DNA from: Anthopleura xanthogrammica
Lineage: Eukaryota > Cnidaria > Anthozoa > Actiniaria > Actiniidae
NCBI GenBank assembly: GCA_964019055.1
Contig: OZ025221.1
Span: 2,153,713 to 2,217,712, forward strand
Length of the DNA: 64,000 nt
Reading direction: 5' to 3'
The notes under the pieces are model-generated. The model was not told the DNA's origin. It saw only the letters and a list, made by a program, of their open reading frames with translations, and searched no databases. The position numbers and the translations under genes were made by a program. Below, in pieces: positions 1-11,368 of this stretch (position 1 is the stretch's first letter; the number at the start of each line of letters is the position of its first letter).

Positions 1-1302
1 GATGTTGTTGATCATAACATCTCGATTCTTTTAGAATTTTTTCGATTCCCATTATAAAATGTAGTATATTCTCAGAATCCATCTCGGGCTTTTGTCCAGC
101 GAAGTTCTTTTTTCAAAAGTGCTGAATGATTTGCAGCTAGCTAATACTCTGTCTATTGTTGATTGTATCCGTTACTTACTGGAAGTTTAACGAGGCTATT
201 TTATACGGTCTTTAGTTTTCCGTTCAGAAATCTAACCCTTATAGTGCTTTTAGTTCCAATTTAATAGTGTAAAACACCTTCCTAAACTCTAATAAAAACT
301 CAGCAAAACGTAGTAGATTCTAAGTTGATGTGCAGAACACAGTTCTTTATTTTCATTAAACGTATGTTAGTCAGGTCTGTTAGCAAAAATAGCAAAAATC
401 GTGCTTCTTTGAGTACAAGCACTAAACTTTTGTTTGGCACAAATGTTTGTTGGGGCATACTAAACAAGTTAAGGGGTGGGTGCCAAAAAATGGCGGTCGG
501 GGGAGGCACACCACACTCTCAATTAGATGGTTAAATTTCATCAAACTTTATATGAAAAAAAAAACCACTTTCCTTCAAGTTTTAACTCCAGCATGGAAGC
601 GTTGTTTAAAAAGTCAGAATGGTGTTTACAGCTTGTTGATATCTCTTTTTGTTGCAGAGATATCAAACGTTTTCCAAATATGCAAATAGCGAATGATTCG
701 ACACAGGAATGAACAGATACGATTTTTTCTGTTATTGTTCTAATACTTCCGCCATTTTGTCTCACAATATTTGATGTTAGTTTCTCCAGATGTTTTGAAC
801 CACTTTCTATTCAATTATTTCGTCAACAAACATAGGACTGTGTAAAAACCTTAAACACTACGTGCAAAAATGAACCTGTAAATATCAAAACATGTAAATA
901 AATATCATAGTAAGAGTAGTGTAAGGAAATGGACGGCAATTATGGAATACTGTAAATAAAATATAGCATAGACTGATATTTAACCTGATGTAAATATCTT
1001 TAGTCCTTAGATTCAAGGCACATTTTCACTTTGAACCAGTTGTGTAGTGGGAGACCAGAGTTGGGCCGCGAGAGGGATGCGCTACGCTATGTGTTCCATA
1101 TCGCTGCGATCGCTGGAAACACGTTTTTTTGGTGATCGCAGTGCCACTGATTGTAGCGTTCAAAAGGAGACCAGAATTTAGTATAAACCGTGGAAAGAAT
1201 CACTTTCTCGCAAATGGTTTTCCTGTTATCCCAACATAGAAGAATATAAAATGAAATGTGTATGTGATCGTACCATACTGTGAAACACTCAGAAAAAAAA
1301 TT

Positions 1303-1377
1303 CTGAGCCCCAGATGGTAATCGAACCCACGACCCTCCGTATACTAGTCGGACGCTCTGCCACTGAGCTACAGGAGA
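1303..1377 (-). mobile_element. tRNA-derived SINE head or pseudo-tRNA
   Basis: On the minus strand the sequence carries an A-box (TAGCTCAGTGGCAGAGCG) and a B-box (GGTTCGATTACC) at tRNA spacing. The anticodon-loop region reads CTAGTAT, the same loop as in the dimeric SINE at 39858-40217. The acceptor arms do not pair, and a T-run follows on the minus strand. It is therefore probably a SINE head or tRNA pseudogene rather than a functional tRNA. Confidence 0.6.
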
Positions 1378-2128
1378 CTCTAATGGTACTAAACGATGCC
1401 TAAAATGAAAACCTCAATGTTTAGAAGTGACCAAACATATTTTTTCTATTTCTGTAATTATAAGTAATTTTATTTTTTATTTATTTTATTTTAATAGAAA
1501 ACTGATAAATGTACAAAAAAATCATGTAATAATTCATATAACGAGTAAATAAAATTATTGCATTGCATTGGTTGGTTGTTTGTTTGGTTTGTTTGTTTGT
1601 TTGTGTGTTTGGTTTGTTGGTTGGTTGGTTCGTTGTTTGTTTGCTTGTCTCTCTGTCTGTCTGTCTGTCTGTCTGTCTGTTTTTTGTTTGTTTGAAAATT
1701 ACGACTTCAGTTTACAAACAATGACTCCAGCAACTTTTACAGGTAAACGTTTATTTCATATCTTGACCCTAACTCCCATATACTTTATTAAACACCATAA
1801 CCAGGAACCTTGTTTGGGTTGCCTGCAGTCAAATTTGCTAACAGCATCACGAAGACATTTTTCGCCGGACTAATCTGCGTCAAAATCTTGAGAATGCGCA
1901 TAACTTTGCTAGCGACTTTGTTCTCAGTTATAATAAACTTCGCATCAAGCACTAAAACTCGTGAATAAACACGTTTGGAAATAGTGCCATCATAAATCTA
2001 CCATGAATAAGATGTACACGTATGGGAGTATATATATATTAAACGCATCTAGAAATCTAGTCTAGCGATCTTCAACGATTTAACTGAGCAAGTTTTGCAT
2101 TTACAGCGCTTCCCAATCACACGCGCGA

Positions 2129-2308
2129 ATAGCCCACTTTCGATATTCTGGTTGAGTGATCACGCACAAAGCAATTCAAGACGAGGCTCCGGGGAAACAA
2201 TGGAGTAATTCTAATAAATTATATTCTTTTATTTCCCCGGAGCCTCGCTTGAATATTTATTGCTTTGTGCGTGATCTCTCAGCCAGAATATCGAAAGAGG
2301 GCTATAGG
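2129..2308. mobile_element. Palindromic MITE, family D
   Basis: Inverted arms begin with ATAGCCCACTTTCGATATTC and end with its near reverse complement. The inner arms also match (GACGAGGCTCCGGGGAAA and its complement), so the 180-bp element is almost a perfect hairpin around an AT-rich centre. A partial second copy lies at about 23662-23773. No coding capacity is visible, so it is a non-autonomous DNA transposon by structure. Confidence 0.75.
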
Positions 2309-2460
2309 CCATTTCAAAAACGAGCAAAGGACTAGGAACGAGTTTTGAATTTCAATCTAATTAGCAAAAAAGTCATTTGAAAGAGCATCACAAGATTAGT
2401 AAGTCTAGCAAATTTGAACAGTTTTGAATGAAAAGAACAGGAGTTAGAACCTCTGAAATG

Positions 2461-2540
2461 TGTCAAAAATTTACAAAGAATGTATGGTTATGGGGGACGC
2501 TTGTCCCCTGTAACCATACATTCTTTGTAAATTTTTGACA
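2461..2540. repeat. 80-bp near-perfect hairpin
   Basis: Arms of about 37 bp (starting TGTCAAAAATTTACAAAGAA) are inverted copies with only two mismatches, separated by about five bases. The hairpin directly abuts a tRNA-derived SINE 3' region on the minus strand. It may be a very small MITE or the stem of a folded transcript. Confidence 0.75.
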
Positions 2541-2642
2541 ACAAACAACTCTACTCACATACGACACCAAGTCCAGCGGGGCTCGAACTCGAGTCGCCTT
2601 GGTGAGAGGCAAGTGCTCTCACCTCTACGTCTGTCGTTTCAT
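2541..2642 (-). mobile_element. tRNA-derived SINE (family X), 5' part
   Basis: The minus strand has an A-box-like ACGTAGAGGTGAGAGCAC and a B-box-like GAGTTCGAGCCC. Downstream is a body containing GTCGTATGTGAGTAGAGTTG. The same body follows the SINE head at 40491-40744 and occurs without a head at 41369-41510. This copy is truncated just after the tRNA-like region, at the hairpin. Confidence 0.65.
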
Positions 2643-2811
2643 TCTAGGATTATACTTCCAGAGGTGTTGGGTGCGCCGAGTATCATTCATTTTTTTTTAA
2701 ATCGAAAAATGATTACCGATTATCATTTACTCAGGGTATGCCTCATTCCAATGTCCATTATGTCCTTCATCTCCATTATGGCCGCCGTGTCTTATCATTT
2801 GTCATTGTCTT

Positions 2812-3125
2812 CAGGGCCGTAGCCAGACTGAAATGTTTACCGAGGCAATCGACTGCTGTAGGTGGGAGCATTAGGGGGTTGGGGGGCATGCTTCCCCGAA
2901 AAAGTTTGAAATTCAAAACCCTCGGAAATGGGATTTCCAACGTCTTGAGAGGCATTTGCGACATATTCATTGTATTAAAGTTATGTCAATTTTGCACATT
3001 CTGGCAAAGAAAAAGAAGAGAATTTGTTTTCATCCTTTAAGAATTAAAGAAAACTAAACAAATAATAATATCTAAAATTTTACCGAGGCACATGCCTCGC
3101 TTGCCTCATCGTAGCTACGGCCCTG
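2812..3125. mobile_element. hAT-like TIR element
   Basis: The ends read CAGGGCCGTAGC and GCTACGGCCCTG, a terminal inverted repeat typical of non-autonomous hAT elements. The interior has no transposase-like frame. I could not recognise an 8-bp target duplication. A fragment with the same terminus occurs near 59766. Confidence 0.65.
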
Positions 3126-3480
3126 CATACTTTTTAAATATGTTGAAAACCAAAAAAGTTTAATTTTGTGTACAATCATTTTTTAATGCTATAGAATTCA
3201 TACTTTACTTCATTTTCTCTATCTTTAATGAGCTTTGCTTTACGTATTCTATAAAGCATTGAAACGTTGAAATTGTTGAAATATCAAATATCAATGGGCT
3301 ACTACGGCGGCCATCTTGGTAGGGGACAAATGTACAAAGCTTTGTTACAGTAAATAGCTAAATGGCGTCGATTAAACATTAATTAGCAGTTCACCACAAG
3401 ACAATTTGACAATTTGAGTATCCCTTCATATGTTTCGTCAAGCTAATTTTTCTCGGGGAAAAAGTCCGAGCTTCAGTCGA

Positions 3481-3541
3481 AATTCGAATTCGTGACCTTC
3501 TGTTTGCAAGTCAGACGCTCTAACAACTGAGCTACTGGGAA
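3481..3541 (-). mobile_element. tRNA-like SINE head
   Basis: The minus strand reads through an A-box (TAGCTCAGTTGTTAGAGCG) and a decayed B-box (GAATTCGAATTTC). The stems are degraded, so this is a tRNA-derived repeat rather than a gene. It abuts a family-B MITE at about 3550. Confidence 0.55.
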
Positions 3542-3547
3542 CAAACA

Positions 3548-3697
3548 TATGTTAAGGGAAAACACCTTATAATTGCACATGAGAAGACACATGAATACGG
3601 ATGCAACTCAAACAAAGAAATTATAAACTCAAGAGAATAACACGTAATTCTAAAATGGGAAAACATTACATCCAAGCTAAAGGGGCTTATTGTCTTT
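3548..3697. mobile_element. Palindromic MITE, family B (copy 1, degraded)
   Basis: It contains the family-B core (ACATGAGAAGACACATGAAT, then a CAACTCAAACAAAGAA arm) and the right terminus AAACATTACATCCAAGCT. Better copies lie at 51978-52164 and 58449-58632. It is diverged and appears to lack part of its left arm. Confidence 0.65.
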
Positions 3698-3834
3698 GTT
3701 TGTTTGAAGTTCAAAGTTCAATTAATGCTAATGAATGCAAGTGCATGATGACAAACATGTAAGCAAAGGTCGGTCTATAGGATCTATTTTATCTATGTTT
3801 CTTTTCTTGCCTGTTATCCAATCGTTTCGATGCA

Positions 3835-4494
3835 TCAACCGTCGCTCAAGCTTTGAGATTTTCGATGAGGGAGGCGTTTTTTCCAGCTTCCCTTCCCTTT
3901 TTTATGCTTTTCTTCATCTTGGTCTTCGGCCATGTTGTCAGCGCTGTCGCCTTTTCCTTTACTCTTCTCTTTTGTCTTCTCGGCTTTCTCCTTCCCTGCC
4001 TTTTCCGCCTTTTCTGTGGCTTTTTCGGACTTTTGAGCTTCGTCTTTCGCTTTCCTTTCTGCTTTAGGTGATTTTTTAGGGCTTGGCGTTTGCTTACTCT
4101 GTTCGGACCCTTCACCGCCTTCAGCAGCGTCAGGACTCAACTGTTGTTTCTTACCATGCTTGTCTTTTTTTAATCTCTCTCTTAGCCCAGCTTTCTTCTT
4201 GGGTGATCCTTCTTCATCAGGGGTATTAATGCTGATCTGTGGAGCACCAGATCCTTGAATGTTATGCATGACCTTCCGCCCAGGGACTTGATAGAGCTCA
4301 TATTCCTCTTTTTTTCGTGGAAGCGATAGCAGCACAAATTCTATAAAAACAACGAAGCTAACAATCCAAACAAAAAAGTTCGGAATAAGAAATTTCCCGA
4401 ACGTGATCGACAAAACCGTCGTTATAAGCCCAAAACCGAGAGAATTGATGGTGTTTTTCAAGGTTCCTTCAATGACTGGAGCTGGAGGGGCCAT
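3835..4494 (-). CDS. Two-TM protein with long Lys/Glu-rich tail, unknown function
   Basis: This is an intronless frame of 219 residues. Residues 1-17 are a short N-terminus, and about 18-34 and 37-58 are two hydrophobic segments that could form a membrane hairpin. From residue 59 to the end the protein is strongly charged, rich in Lys, Glu, Ser and Ala, with many AEK/KEK-type repeats and no Cys-rich or enzymatic motif. I do not recognise a family. The second hydrophobic segment aligns with the one in the divergent gene at 6887-7228 through a shared F-x-K-x4-N-x-F-x9-I-E pattern, which suggests paralogy. The start is the first ATG of the frame, just before the hydrophobic region. The low-complexity tail makes a chance open frame conceivable, but the clean membrane segments argue for a real gene. 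Confidence 0.65.
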   Translation of the reverse strand: MAPPAPVIEGTLKNTINSLGFGLITTVLSITFGKFLIPNFFVWIVSFVVFIEFVLLSLPRKKEEYELYQVPGRKVMHNIQGSGAPQISINTPDEEGSPKKKAGLRERLKKDKHGKKQQLSPDAAEGGEGSEQSKQTPSPKKSPKAERKAKDEAQKSEKATEKAEKAGKEKAEKTKEKSKGKGDSADNMAEDQDEEKHKKGKGSWKKRLPHRKSQSLSDG

Positions 4495-6886
4495 AGTCGA
4501 TGGATTTTAGTAGCAAACTGCTCTGCTGCTCTTCTCTTTTTGCTGGTATATCACGCTGTGTTGATCAAGGGAGTTGTTAGACTATTATATATGGCTATTT
4601 AAAACAACAAACATGTTTTTTGTCGCCTTGGTTGGAATTTAATTATCGTGCCACCCGTAGGCTTGCTTCCAAAGTTATCAATAATGCATGGAGTGTTGAT
4701 TTGAAATTCGAAGACGAAAGGTCTCTAGCGATATCTTTAGCAAACATTTTTCGTGAGATAAACTGTGCTAAAAATGGAAGGAAAGCAGGGGAAAAAAAGA
4801 AAGAAATTCAACTGAAAGTACTTAGGAAGGAAGTAAGGAAGGAAGGATCCCAAAGTGAAGATGCTTTGAAACAATTTTTTCACTTGTAATTTGAATTTAA
4901 GGTCTAGACCAAACTGGATTGAGAGCATTATGTCTATCTATACTAGCTAGCTGAGTGGCTGTTGCTTTATTCTATTAATTTAGAAAGTAAAATTTTTTGT
5001 GTGTTCAAGAAGGTGCCTCTTTTTCCATTGTACGTAGCTTAGCTAGTACGAACTGGTGTCCACTCAAAGAAATGGAAAAACGAACAAATAAAGTACGAAA
5101 GTCACGGAATAAAAATAAAAATAAACAGAAAAATTGATAGCGGGCAAAACGCCGAATACTGGCCGCCACTTCATTATAATTCTTTAAATTCATAGTTTAA
5201 TTAAGCACTACATTAAAAATATAGATTAGAATGATATCAATAAAGTTAGAAAGCTTGAGGTATAAATATTAAACTCTTGAGAAGTTATGGGGATTTAGAA
5301 TTGTGGAAAACAATGGAAAAACATCAGAACGAGGCTAGTCAGTCCTCAGTTGACTGAACATGTACAAATCTTTGTATTTTTGATTCCAAATAACTTCACT
5401 GGAATTTTATTTATAGCAATAAAACTTTCCAAAAATACATATTTCTGCTTGCTCTTCCTGATGGTAGTGCTTGTTTTTAAAGATTAGTTTTTATTTCTGA
5501 AAATCGATGGCGGCCATTATTTCATTCGGTCTACAGCTATCTCAAAAAACGTTGAACACTGAATACTGCATACTGAATAGTGCATTCAAAGACCGAAATG
5601 CATTTTGGGTCATGTAATATTGTCTAAAGTACAATAAATAATAATTATTTATTTTATTTCTAGTGCATTCCATCCGAAACAATATACTAGCTACACATAG
5701 AGAGCAAATCGCTGTATATTTACTTTTTATTTCAAATTAATGAGACCCACAATGCCCTTTGGTCTTGGAATGCACTATTCAGTATTCAGTATTCAGTATT
5801 CAGTATTCAACGCTTTTTGAAATAGCGGTATATCACTGCCTTTTATGAAACATTCTGCAAATATCCTGTAACCTAGCTCAAAATATACTGATATTCCCTG
5901 TGAAATGCAAAACGAAAAACGGGGTTAATTTTTGAGCAAGCGTTCTATACCTAAAAAAATCCTTTCCGATTCACATTTCATGGCTTTCCATGCGAGAAAT
6001 TAAAACGAAAAGCCCTAATGTTATTACTGCTTGAAATTACGACTCTATTTTGCATTCTTTGAACGAAAAGTCACGACTTTTTTTTCTGCAATCTTCTTTC
6101 AAGTTAAAATTATTACATTTGAGGTGAAATTACGTTTCTTTTGGCTGATAAAGAAGTTAAAATAAAACGATAACTTATCTGGTAATAATATTTCAACAGT
6201 GCGTTCTCTTTATTGACAAGTTTCCAGCTATTAGTTGTAGCTTAGCAACTGTTCCTATGGCGATTCATCTCACTACAATAACTAAGCCATTGATTCCTTT
6301 GTAATAAGCAAAAACTCAAGCTTTTGCTAATTTAACAGGATTTTTAGATTTAACAATGAGAAAACGTTAATTAGAAATATAATTTATAGGAGGAAAACAA
6401 CTTGTTAATAGACGCTGTAGAATTGTTTTTGAGTCAGAAATAATGGCATGCGACTCTGACAAAGCAATAATTAATATTTAACGAGAGGAATAGAAAAATC
6501 ATCAATGATATTGACTATTTAATGAGCTACTTGAAGAAAAACGTCTTCTAACGTGTTTTAAACCCGAACCCAGATAATTACCAAGAACAAACAACCACGA
6601 AAACTGTGTTTTCGTCGTTTATTTGTAGCAAATTTCGAGTATTTGAAGCTGTAAGTTTGACAACTAAATTATGTCATTGACAAAGACGAGACCGAAACTG
6701 TCATCTCATCATAATGTTTATCAATGTTCCACCTGTAAGTGAAGAATATTCGGGATTCTAACCGCGTCCAACGCTGATTAAAAACGCACGCTTCAAGTTA
6801 ACGTTACACTTTACATCCAAGACACTTGACACAAGTGTAAATAACCTTCCAATAGTTGAAGATATTGCTAGACTGAGTAGTTAAAG
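4495..6886. other. Intergenic region between head-to-head genes
   Basis: I see no coding exon here. It holds one L-family element (5532-5832) and otherwise AT-rich unique-looking sequence. Because the genes at 3835-4494 and 6887-7228 diverge from this interval, their promoters should lie here, one near each end. Confidence 0.5.
5532..5832. mobile_element. TIR element, family L (copy 1)
   Basis: The ends are inverted copies: ACAGCTATCTCAAAAAACGT at the left, and at the right the complement ACGCTTTTTGAAATAGCGGT. Beside the right end is a short tandem array of ATTCAGT units (about 5777-5808). The left end has one or two such units in inverse form. A second copy lies at 48068-48335. It is a non-autonomous element with no frame inside. 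Confidence 0.7.
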
Positions 6887-7228
6887 ATGTTTTTGAGTGA
6901 ATTCTTTATGCCAGTAACTGTCGTTGCATTTCTGGTGACGTTTGCCAAGTACTTTACAGTTAATTGGTTTGGGGTTTTCATGCCAGCGTTAATAGGAATT
7001 GAACTTTTGCTGTTCGTTGGAACAAGAGGTGGAAAGTCCTTCGAAGGTGAAGTTGTTCCAAACGTTTCAAGTCCAGTGCGAAGACCACAATCGCCTCCTG
7101 AACTAGAGAACGAGGGACCTGCAGAAGAAGACACGCCGAAAAAGACAGCAGCTCAGCAAAAACAGGAAAAAGCAAATGCCAAGAAGGCTGCAAGCGCCGA
7201 GAAAGCAAGCAACAAGAAAACCAAATAA
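6887..7228 (+). CDS. Small two-TM protein with Lys/Ala-rich tail, unknown function
   Basis: This is a single-exon frame of 113 residues. Hydrophobic segments lie at about residues 5-20 and 28-45, followed by a Gly/Pro/Glu-rich linker and a tail of Lys, Ala and Gln residues ending in KKTK. The segment F-A-K-Y-x3-N-W-F-x9-I-E-L aligns without gaps to residues 32-52 of the larger protein at 3835-4494. The two genes are transcribed away from each other. The family was not recognised; a lineage-restricted membrane protein is the simplest reading. The tail is less repetitive than its neighbour's, which makes a chance frame less likely. Confidence 0.65.
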   Translation: MFLSEFFMPVTVVAFLVTFAKYFTVNWFGVFMPALIGIELLLFVGTRGGKSFEGEVVPNVSSPVRRPQSPPELENEGPAEEDTPKKTAAQQKQEKANAKKAASAEKASNKKTK

Positions 7229-8906
<1,678 letters not shown>

Positions 8907-9635
8907 CTACACATGGTCTAGACTGTTCAATGTCTCATCTAATTCTCGCTTCATCATAGCAAAATTCTTCTCGTATGTATTCTTTTCCTCTTCCACGTTA
9001 TCTTTTCTGGTTTGTAGCATTTTAACTCTTCTTTCAGCCTCTTCGGCCCGCATAAGACAATGGGATACACATTCAGTGAGGTGGCGACAGCGACGAAAAT
9101 AATCATCTTCGCGGTCGCCAGATTTCTCTTCACTGATCTCCAATCTGTGAATTTGTCTTCCAGCATTTTTAAGCGAGGTTTGAAGCTCTTGTACTTGATT
9201 CTCTTTTACATTTCGTCTCCCGATAACTTTATTTCTCTCGGATTCAGCCAAAGAGAGCTTGCGAACTGCTTCATGGTATTTCATTTCGGCCTCATCGGCT
9301 CGATAAATGGCTTGTTTTACTTTCGGCTCAAAACGAGAAATTTCTTCATCAATCTCTAAATCCCTCTGTTCTAGAACCTTAATAATCTGGTCTTCCTTGT
9401 CTCGCTTAACTGAAGCTTCTTTTAAACTTGCTATTTTATGATCCAGCATATCCTCAGTCTTGTCCAAGTTGTATTCTGTCAGCTTACAGCTACGGCGAAG
9501 TGTCTCGGCCTCTGTTGTATTTTTCCCCGTTATTTCTTCTAACCAATTCAGCTTTTTCTTCGCCAGCATTTCTCTTTTTTCAATCTCCTCAAGCTGTTCT
9601 TGCATAGCTTGTCTTTTTTCTCGTAATTTTTCCAT
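8907..9635 (-). CDS. Tropomyosin-like coiled-coil protein
   Basis: This is an intronless frame of 242 residues starting at an ATG that opens MEKLREKRQAMQEQLEEIEK. An in-frame ATG lies 56 codons upstream, but the extra sequence is Cys/Trp-rich and not coiled coil, so it is probably 5' leader. From residue 1 to the end the protein is one continuous heptad-repeat coiled coil. It has no Pro or Gly breaks of note, and blocks such as RADEAEMKYHEAVRKL, ESERNKVIGRRN and EEAERRVKMLQ are tropomyosin-like in spacing. It ends in MMKRELDETLNSLDHV, close to the hydrophobic tropomyosin C-terminus. It is shorter than the 284-residue muscle form; from memory, cnidarian tropomyosins are of this shorter size. 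The expected role is binding along actin filaments. Another actin-associated coiled coil remains possible. Confidence 0.75.
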   Translation of the reverse strand: MEKLREKRQAMQEQLEEIEKREMLAKKKLNWLEEITGKNTTEAETLRRSCKLTEYNLDKTEDMLDHKIASLKEASVKRDKEDQIIKVLEQRDLEIDEEISRFEPKVKQAIYRADEAEMKYHEAVRKLSLAESERNKVIGRRNVKENQVQELQTSLKNAGRQIHRLEISEEKSGDREDDYFRRCRHLTECVSHCLMRAEEAERRVKMLQTRKDNVEEEKNTYEKNFAMMKRELDETLNSLDHV

Positions 9636-10927
9636 ATTTTTTAGCGTTTTTGAAACCGATCGCCCAAATTCAAATTCTCTGATCCAAACTATACTCTTCG
9701 CCTTTGTGTGATCAATACACCTGCTACAAAAGTAAACTACCAAATCTAACCAATCACAACACGTGTTATATTCACCACGCGGCTTATATCTTAATCCAAC
9801 CAATAAGCGATCGCTTTAGAAACCATTACAAGATGATAAAATTCTTTGTTTGAAAAATGGCGTCTGTCGAGTCTGTCGAGTAACAAAGACACGCGTAAAA
9901 TTAACATCAAAAATAGGCTTTTATCAGTGTTTGAGACAGCGTCGTAGCCGATAAGAAAATTGCTTAAAAAAAGGTTAATAATTAAAATCGTTTTTGTAAA
10001 TGTGATTAAAACGCTTCTGGCGTGGAAAATTTCTCTCGCAAATTAATACGACAATTATCTTATACCCTTCGAGGCGAAATTGTGACTAGTTTTGATGTTA
10101 TTGTTTGCATATTGAAAACATTGGTAAATTAATTTCTTTATTTAAATTCGTAATGGTTTACGAGTGTTTTTTGGTTCTGTAATCCGAACTAAGTTTTGAC
10201 AGGCCAGGGGTTTTTTTTTAAAGTTTTGACAGTTTTTGAGCCAAACATACTTGGGATTATGAAAAAGTAAAATATTATCATCTTGCTGACATAAAATATT
10301 TTCATTTTATATTCTTCAATAGTAAAAAAGAAGAAAAAAATAATGATAGGAATGAAAAAACATCAAATTTTTGATGCACATATCACCAGTTATAATTGGT
10401 TATCGGCTGAAAATGTCAACTTTTCTCTAAGCTTAAAAAAATAAGATAAAAACAATAAAAAACAGGTTAATCTCAAGAACATTCTCGAAACTGTCAACAA
10501 CTATTCACTATTAATTTAAAAATTGTCTAAAACAATAATCAGAACGGAATTCGTGATTACAATTTATCTTGAGCAATGTTTACATATTGAAAATTATAGT
10601 GTTGTTGGAACTTATTATGTCTCATTCAAAGAGACTGCGTTTTGAATTACAAATTCCTGTATAAACTTATGTTCTATTCTTGGCTTAAAATGTTAATTTG
10701 ATAAATTTTGAAAATTTTATTTAAAAAGTACAAAGAATTTTGCTGAAAATCATTGTCCATTATTTGGGAAAATATGAAAATCAGAAATTGTCTCAAATCT
10801 TAATTCTCCCAAGTGAAATGTTTTGACAATACTCTGGTCTTCCAAAAGACGCGACCGACGATGAAAATTTTGGAAATGCAGGGATCATATAGGAGAAATG
10901 TTGTACGTGTTTGTCCACTTGTTTGCT
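9636..10927. other. Intergenic between tropomyosin-like and BTB-TLDc genes
   Basis: AT-rich sequence with no open frame worth noting and no recognisable repeat. Since both flanking genes read on the minus strand, it contains the upstream region of the tropomyosin-like gene and the 3' end of the BTB-TLDc gene. A possible poly(A) signal for the latter (minus-strand AATAAA) lies near 10716. Confidence 0.45.
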
Positions 10928-11305
10928 TTAAGAGACTTCGTAAACTTCCAGCTCTCCAATGGTGAACGTCAACGTCCCGGCCAAAAACAGAGTGGAAATT
11001 TGTTTAGCAGGACACTTGTATGTGTTACCAAGGCGACTGCTACAGTTGTTTTTGTAAGCTTGATCTGAAATCACTAAGTCACGTCCTTTACCAAATACAG
11101 GACCTTGGCTAGGGTGACAGAAGATGGCCTCTTCTTCCTCGCCTTCGTGAAGTGGGATTTTGATAGGGCCGAGACCTGATGGATTGGATAGACTGAACAG
11201 AAACGCATTATTGTCTGTCTTACTCCCATTACCTGAGGAAGAAGGAGAAGAATTAGAAAAACCAAGAAAGGAGAATTGGAAGAAAAAAAGATTACAATAA
11301 TGATG

Positions 11306-11368
<63 letters not shown>

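Larger units (their letters stand above)
1..3834. other. Gene-poor repeat-rich flank
   Basis: I see no convincing coding exon here. The stretch holds a GTTT/CTGT-rich simple repeat (about 1569-1698), three tRNA-like SINE heads, an 80-bp hairpin, two TIR elements and one MITE copy, listed separately. The longer open frames are low-complexity or fall inside repeats. The first 1 kb is AT-rich sequence with no recognisable feature. Confidence 0.6.

Noticed and set aside
3846..4115. Lys/Arg-rich frame overlapping the two-TM gene in another frame
   Set aside because: Shadow of the Lys-rich tail of the gene at 3835-4494; no independent features.
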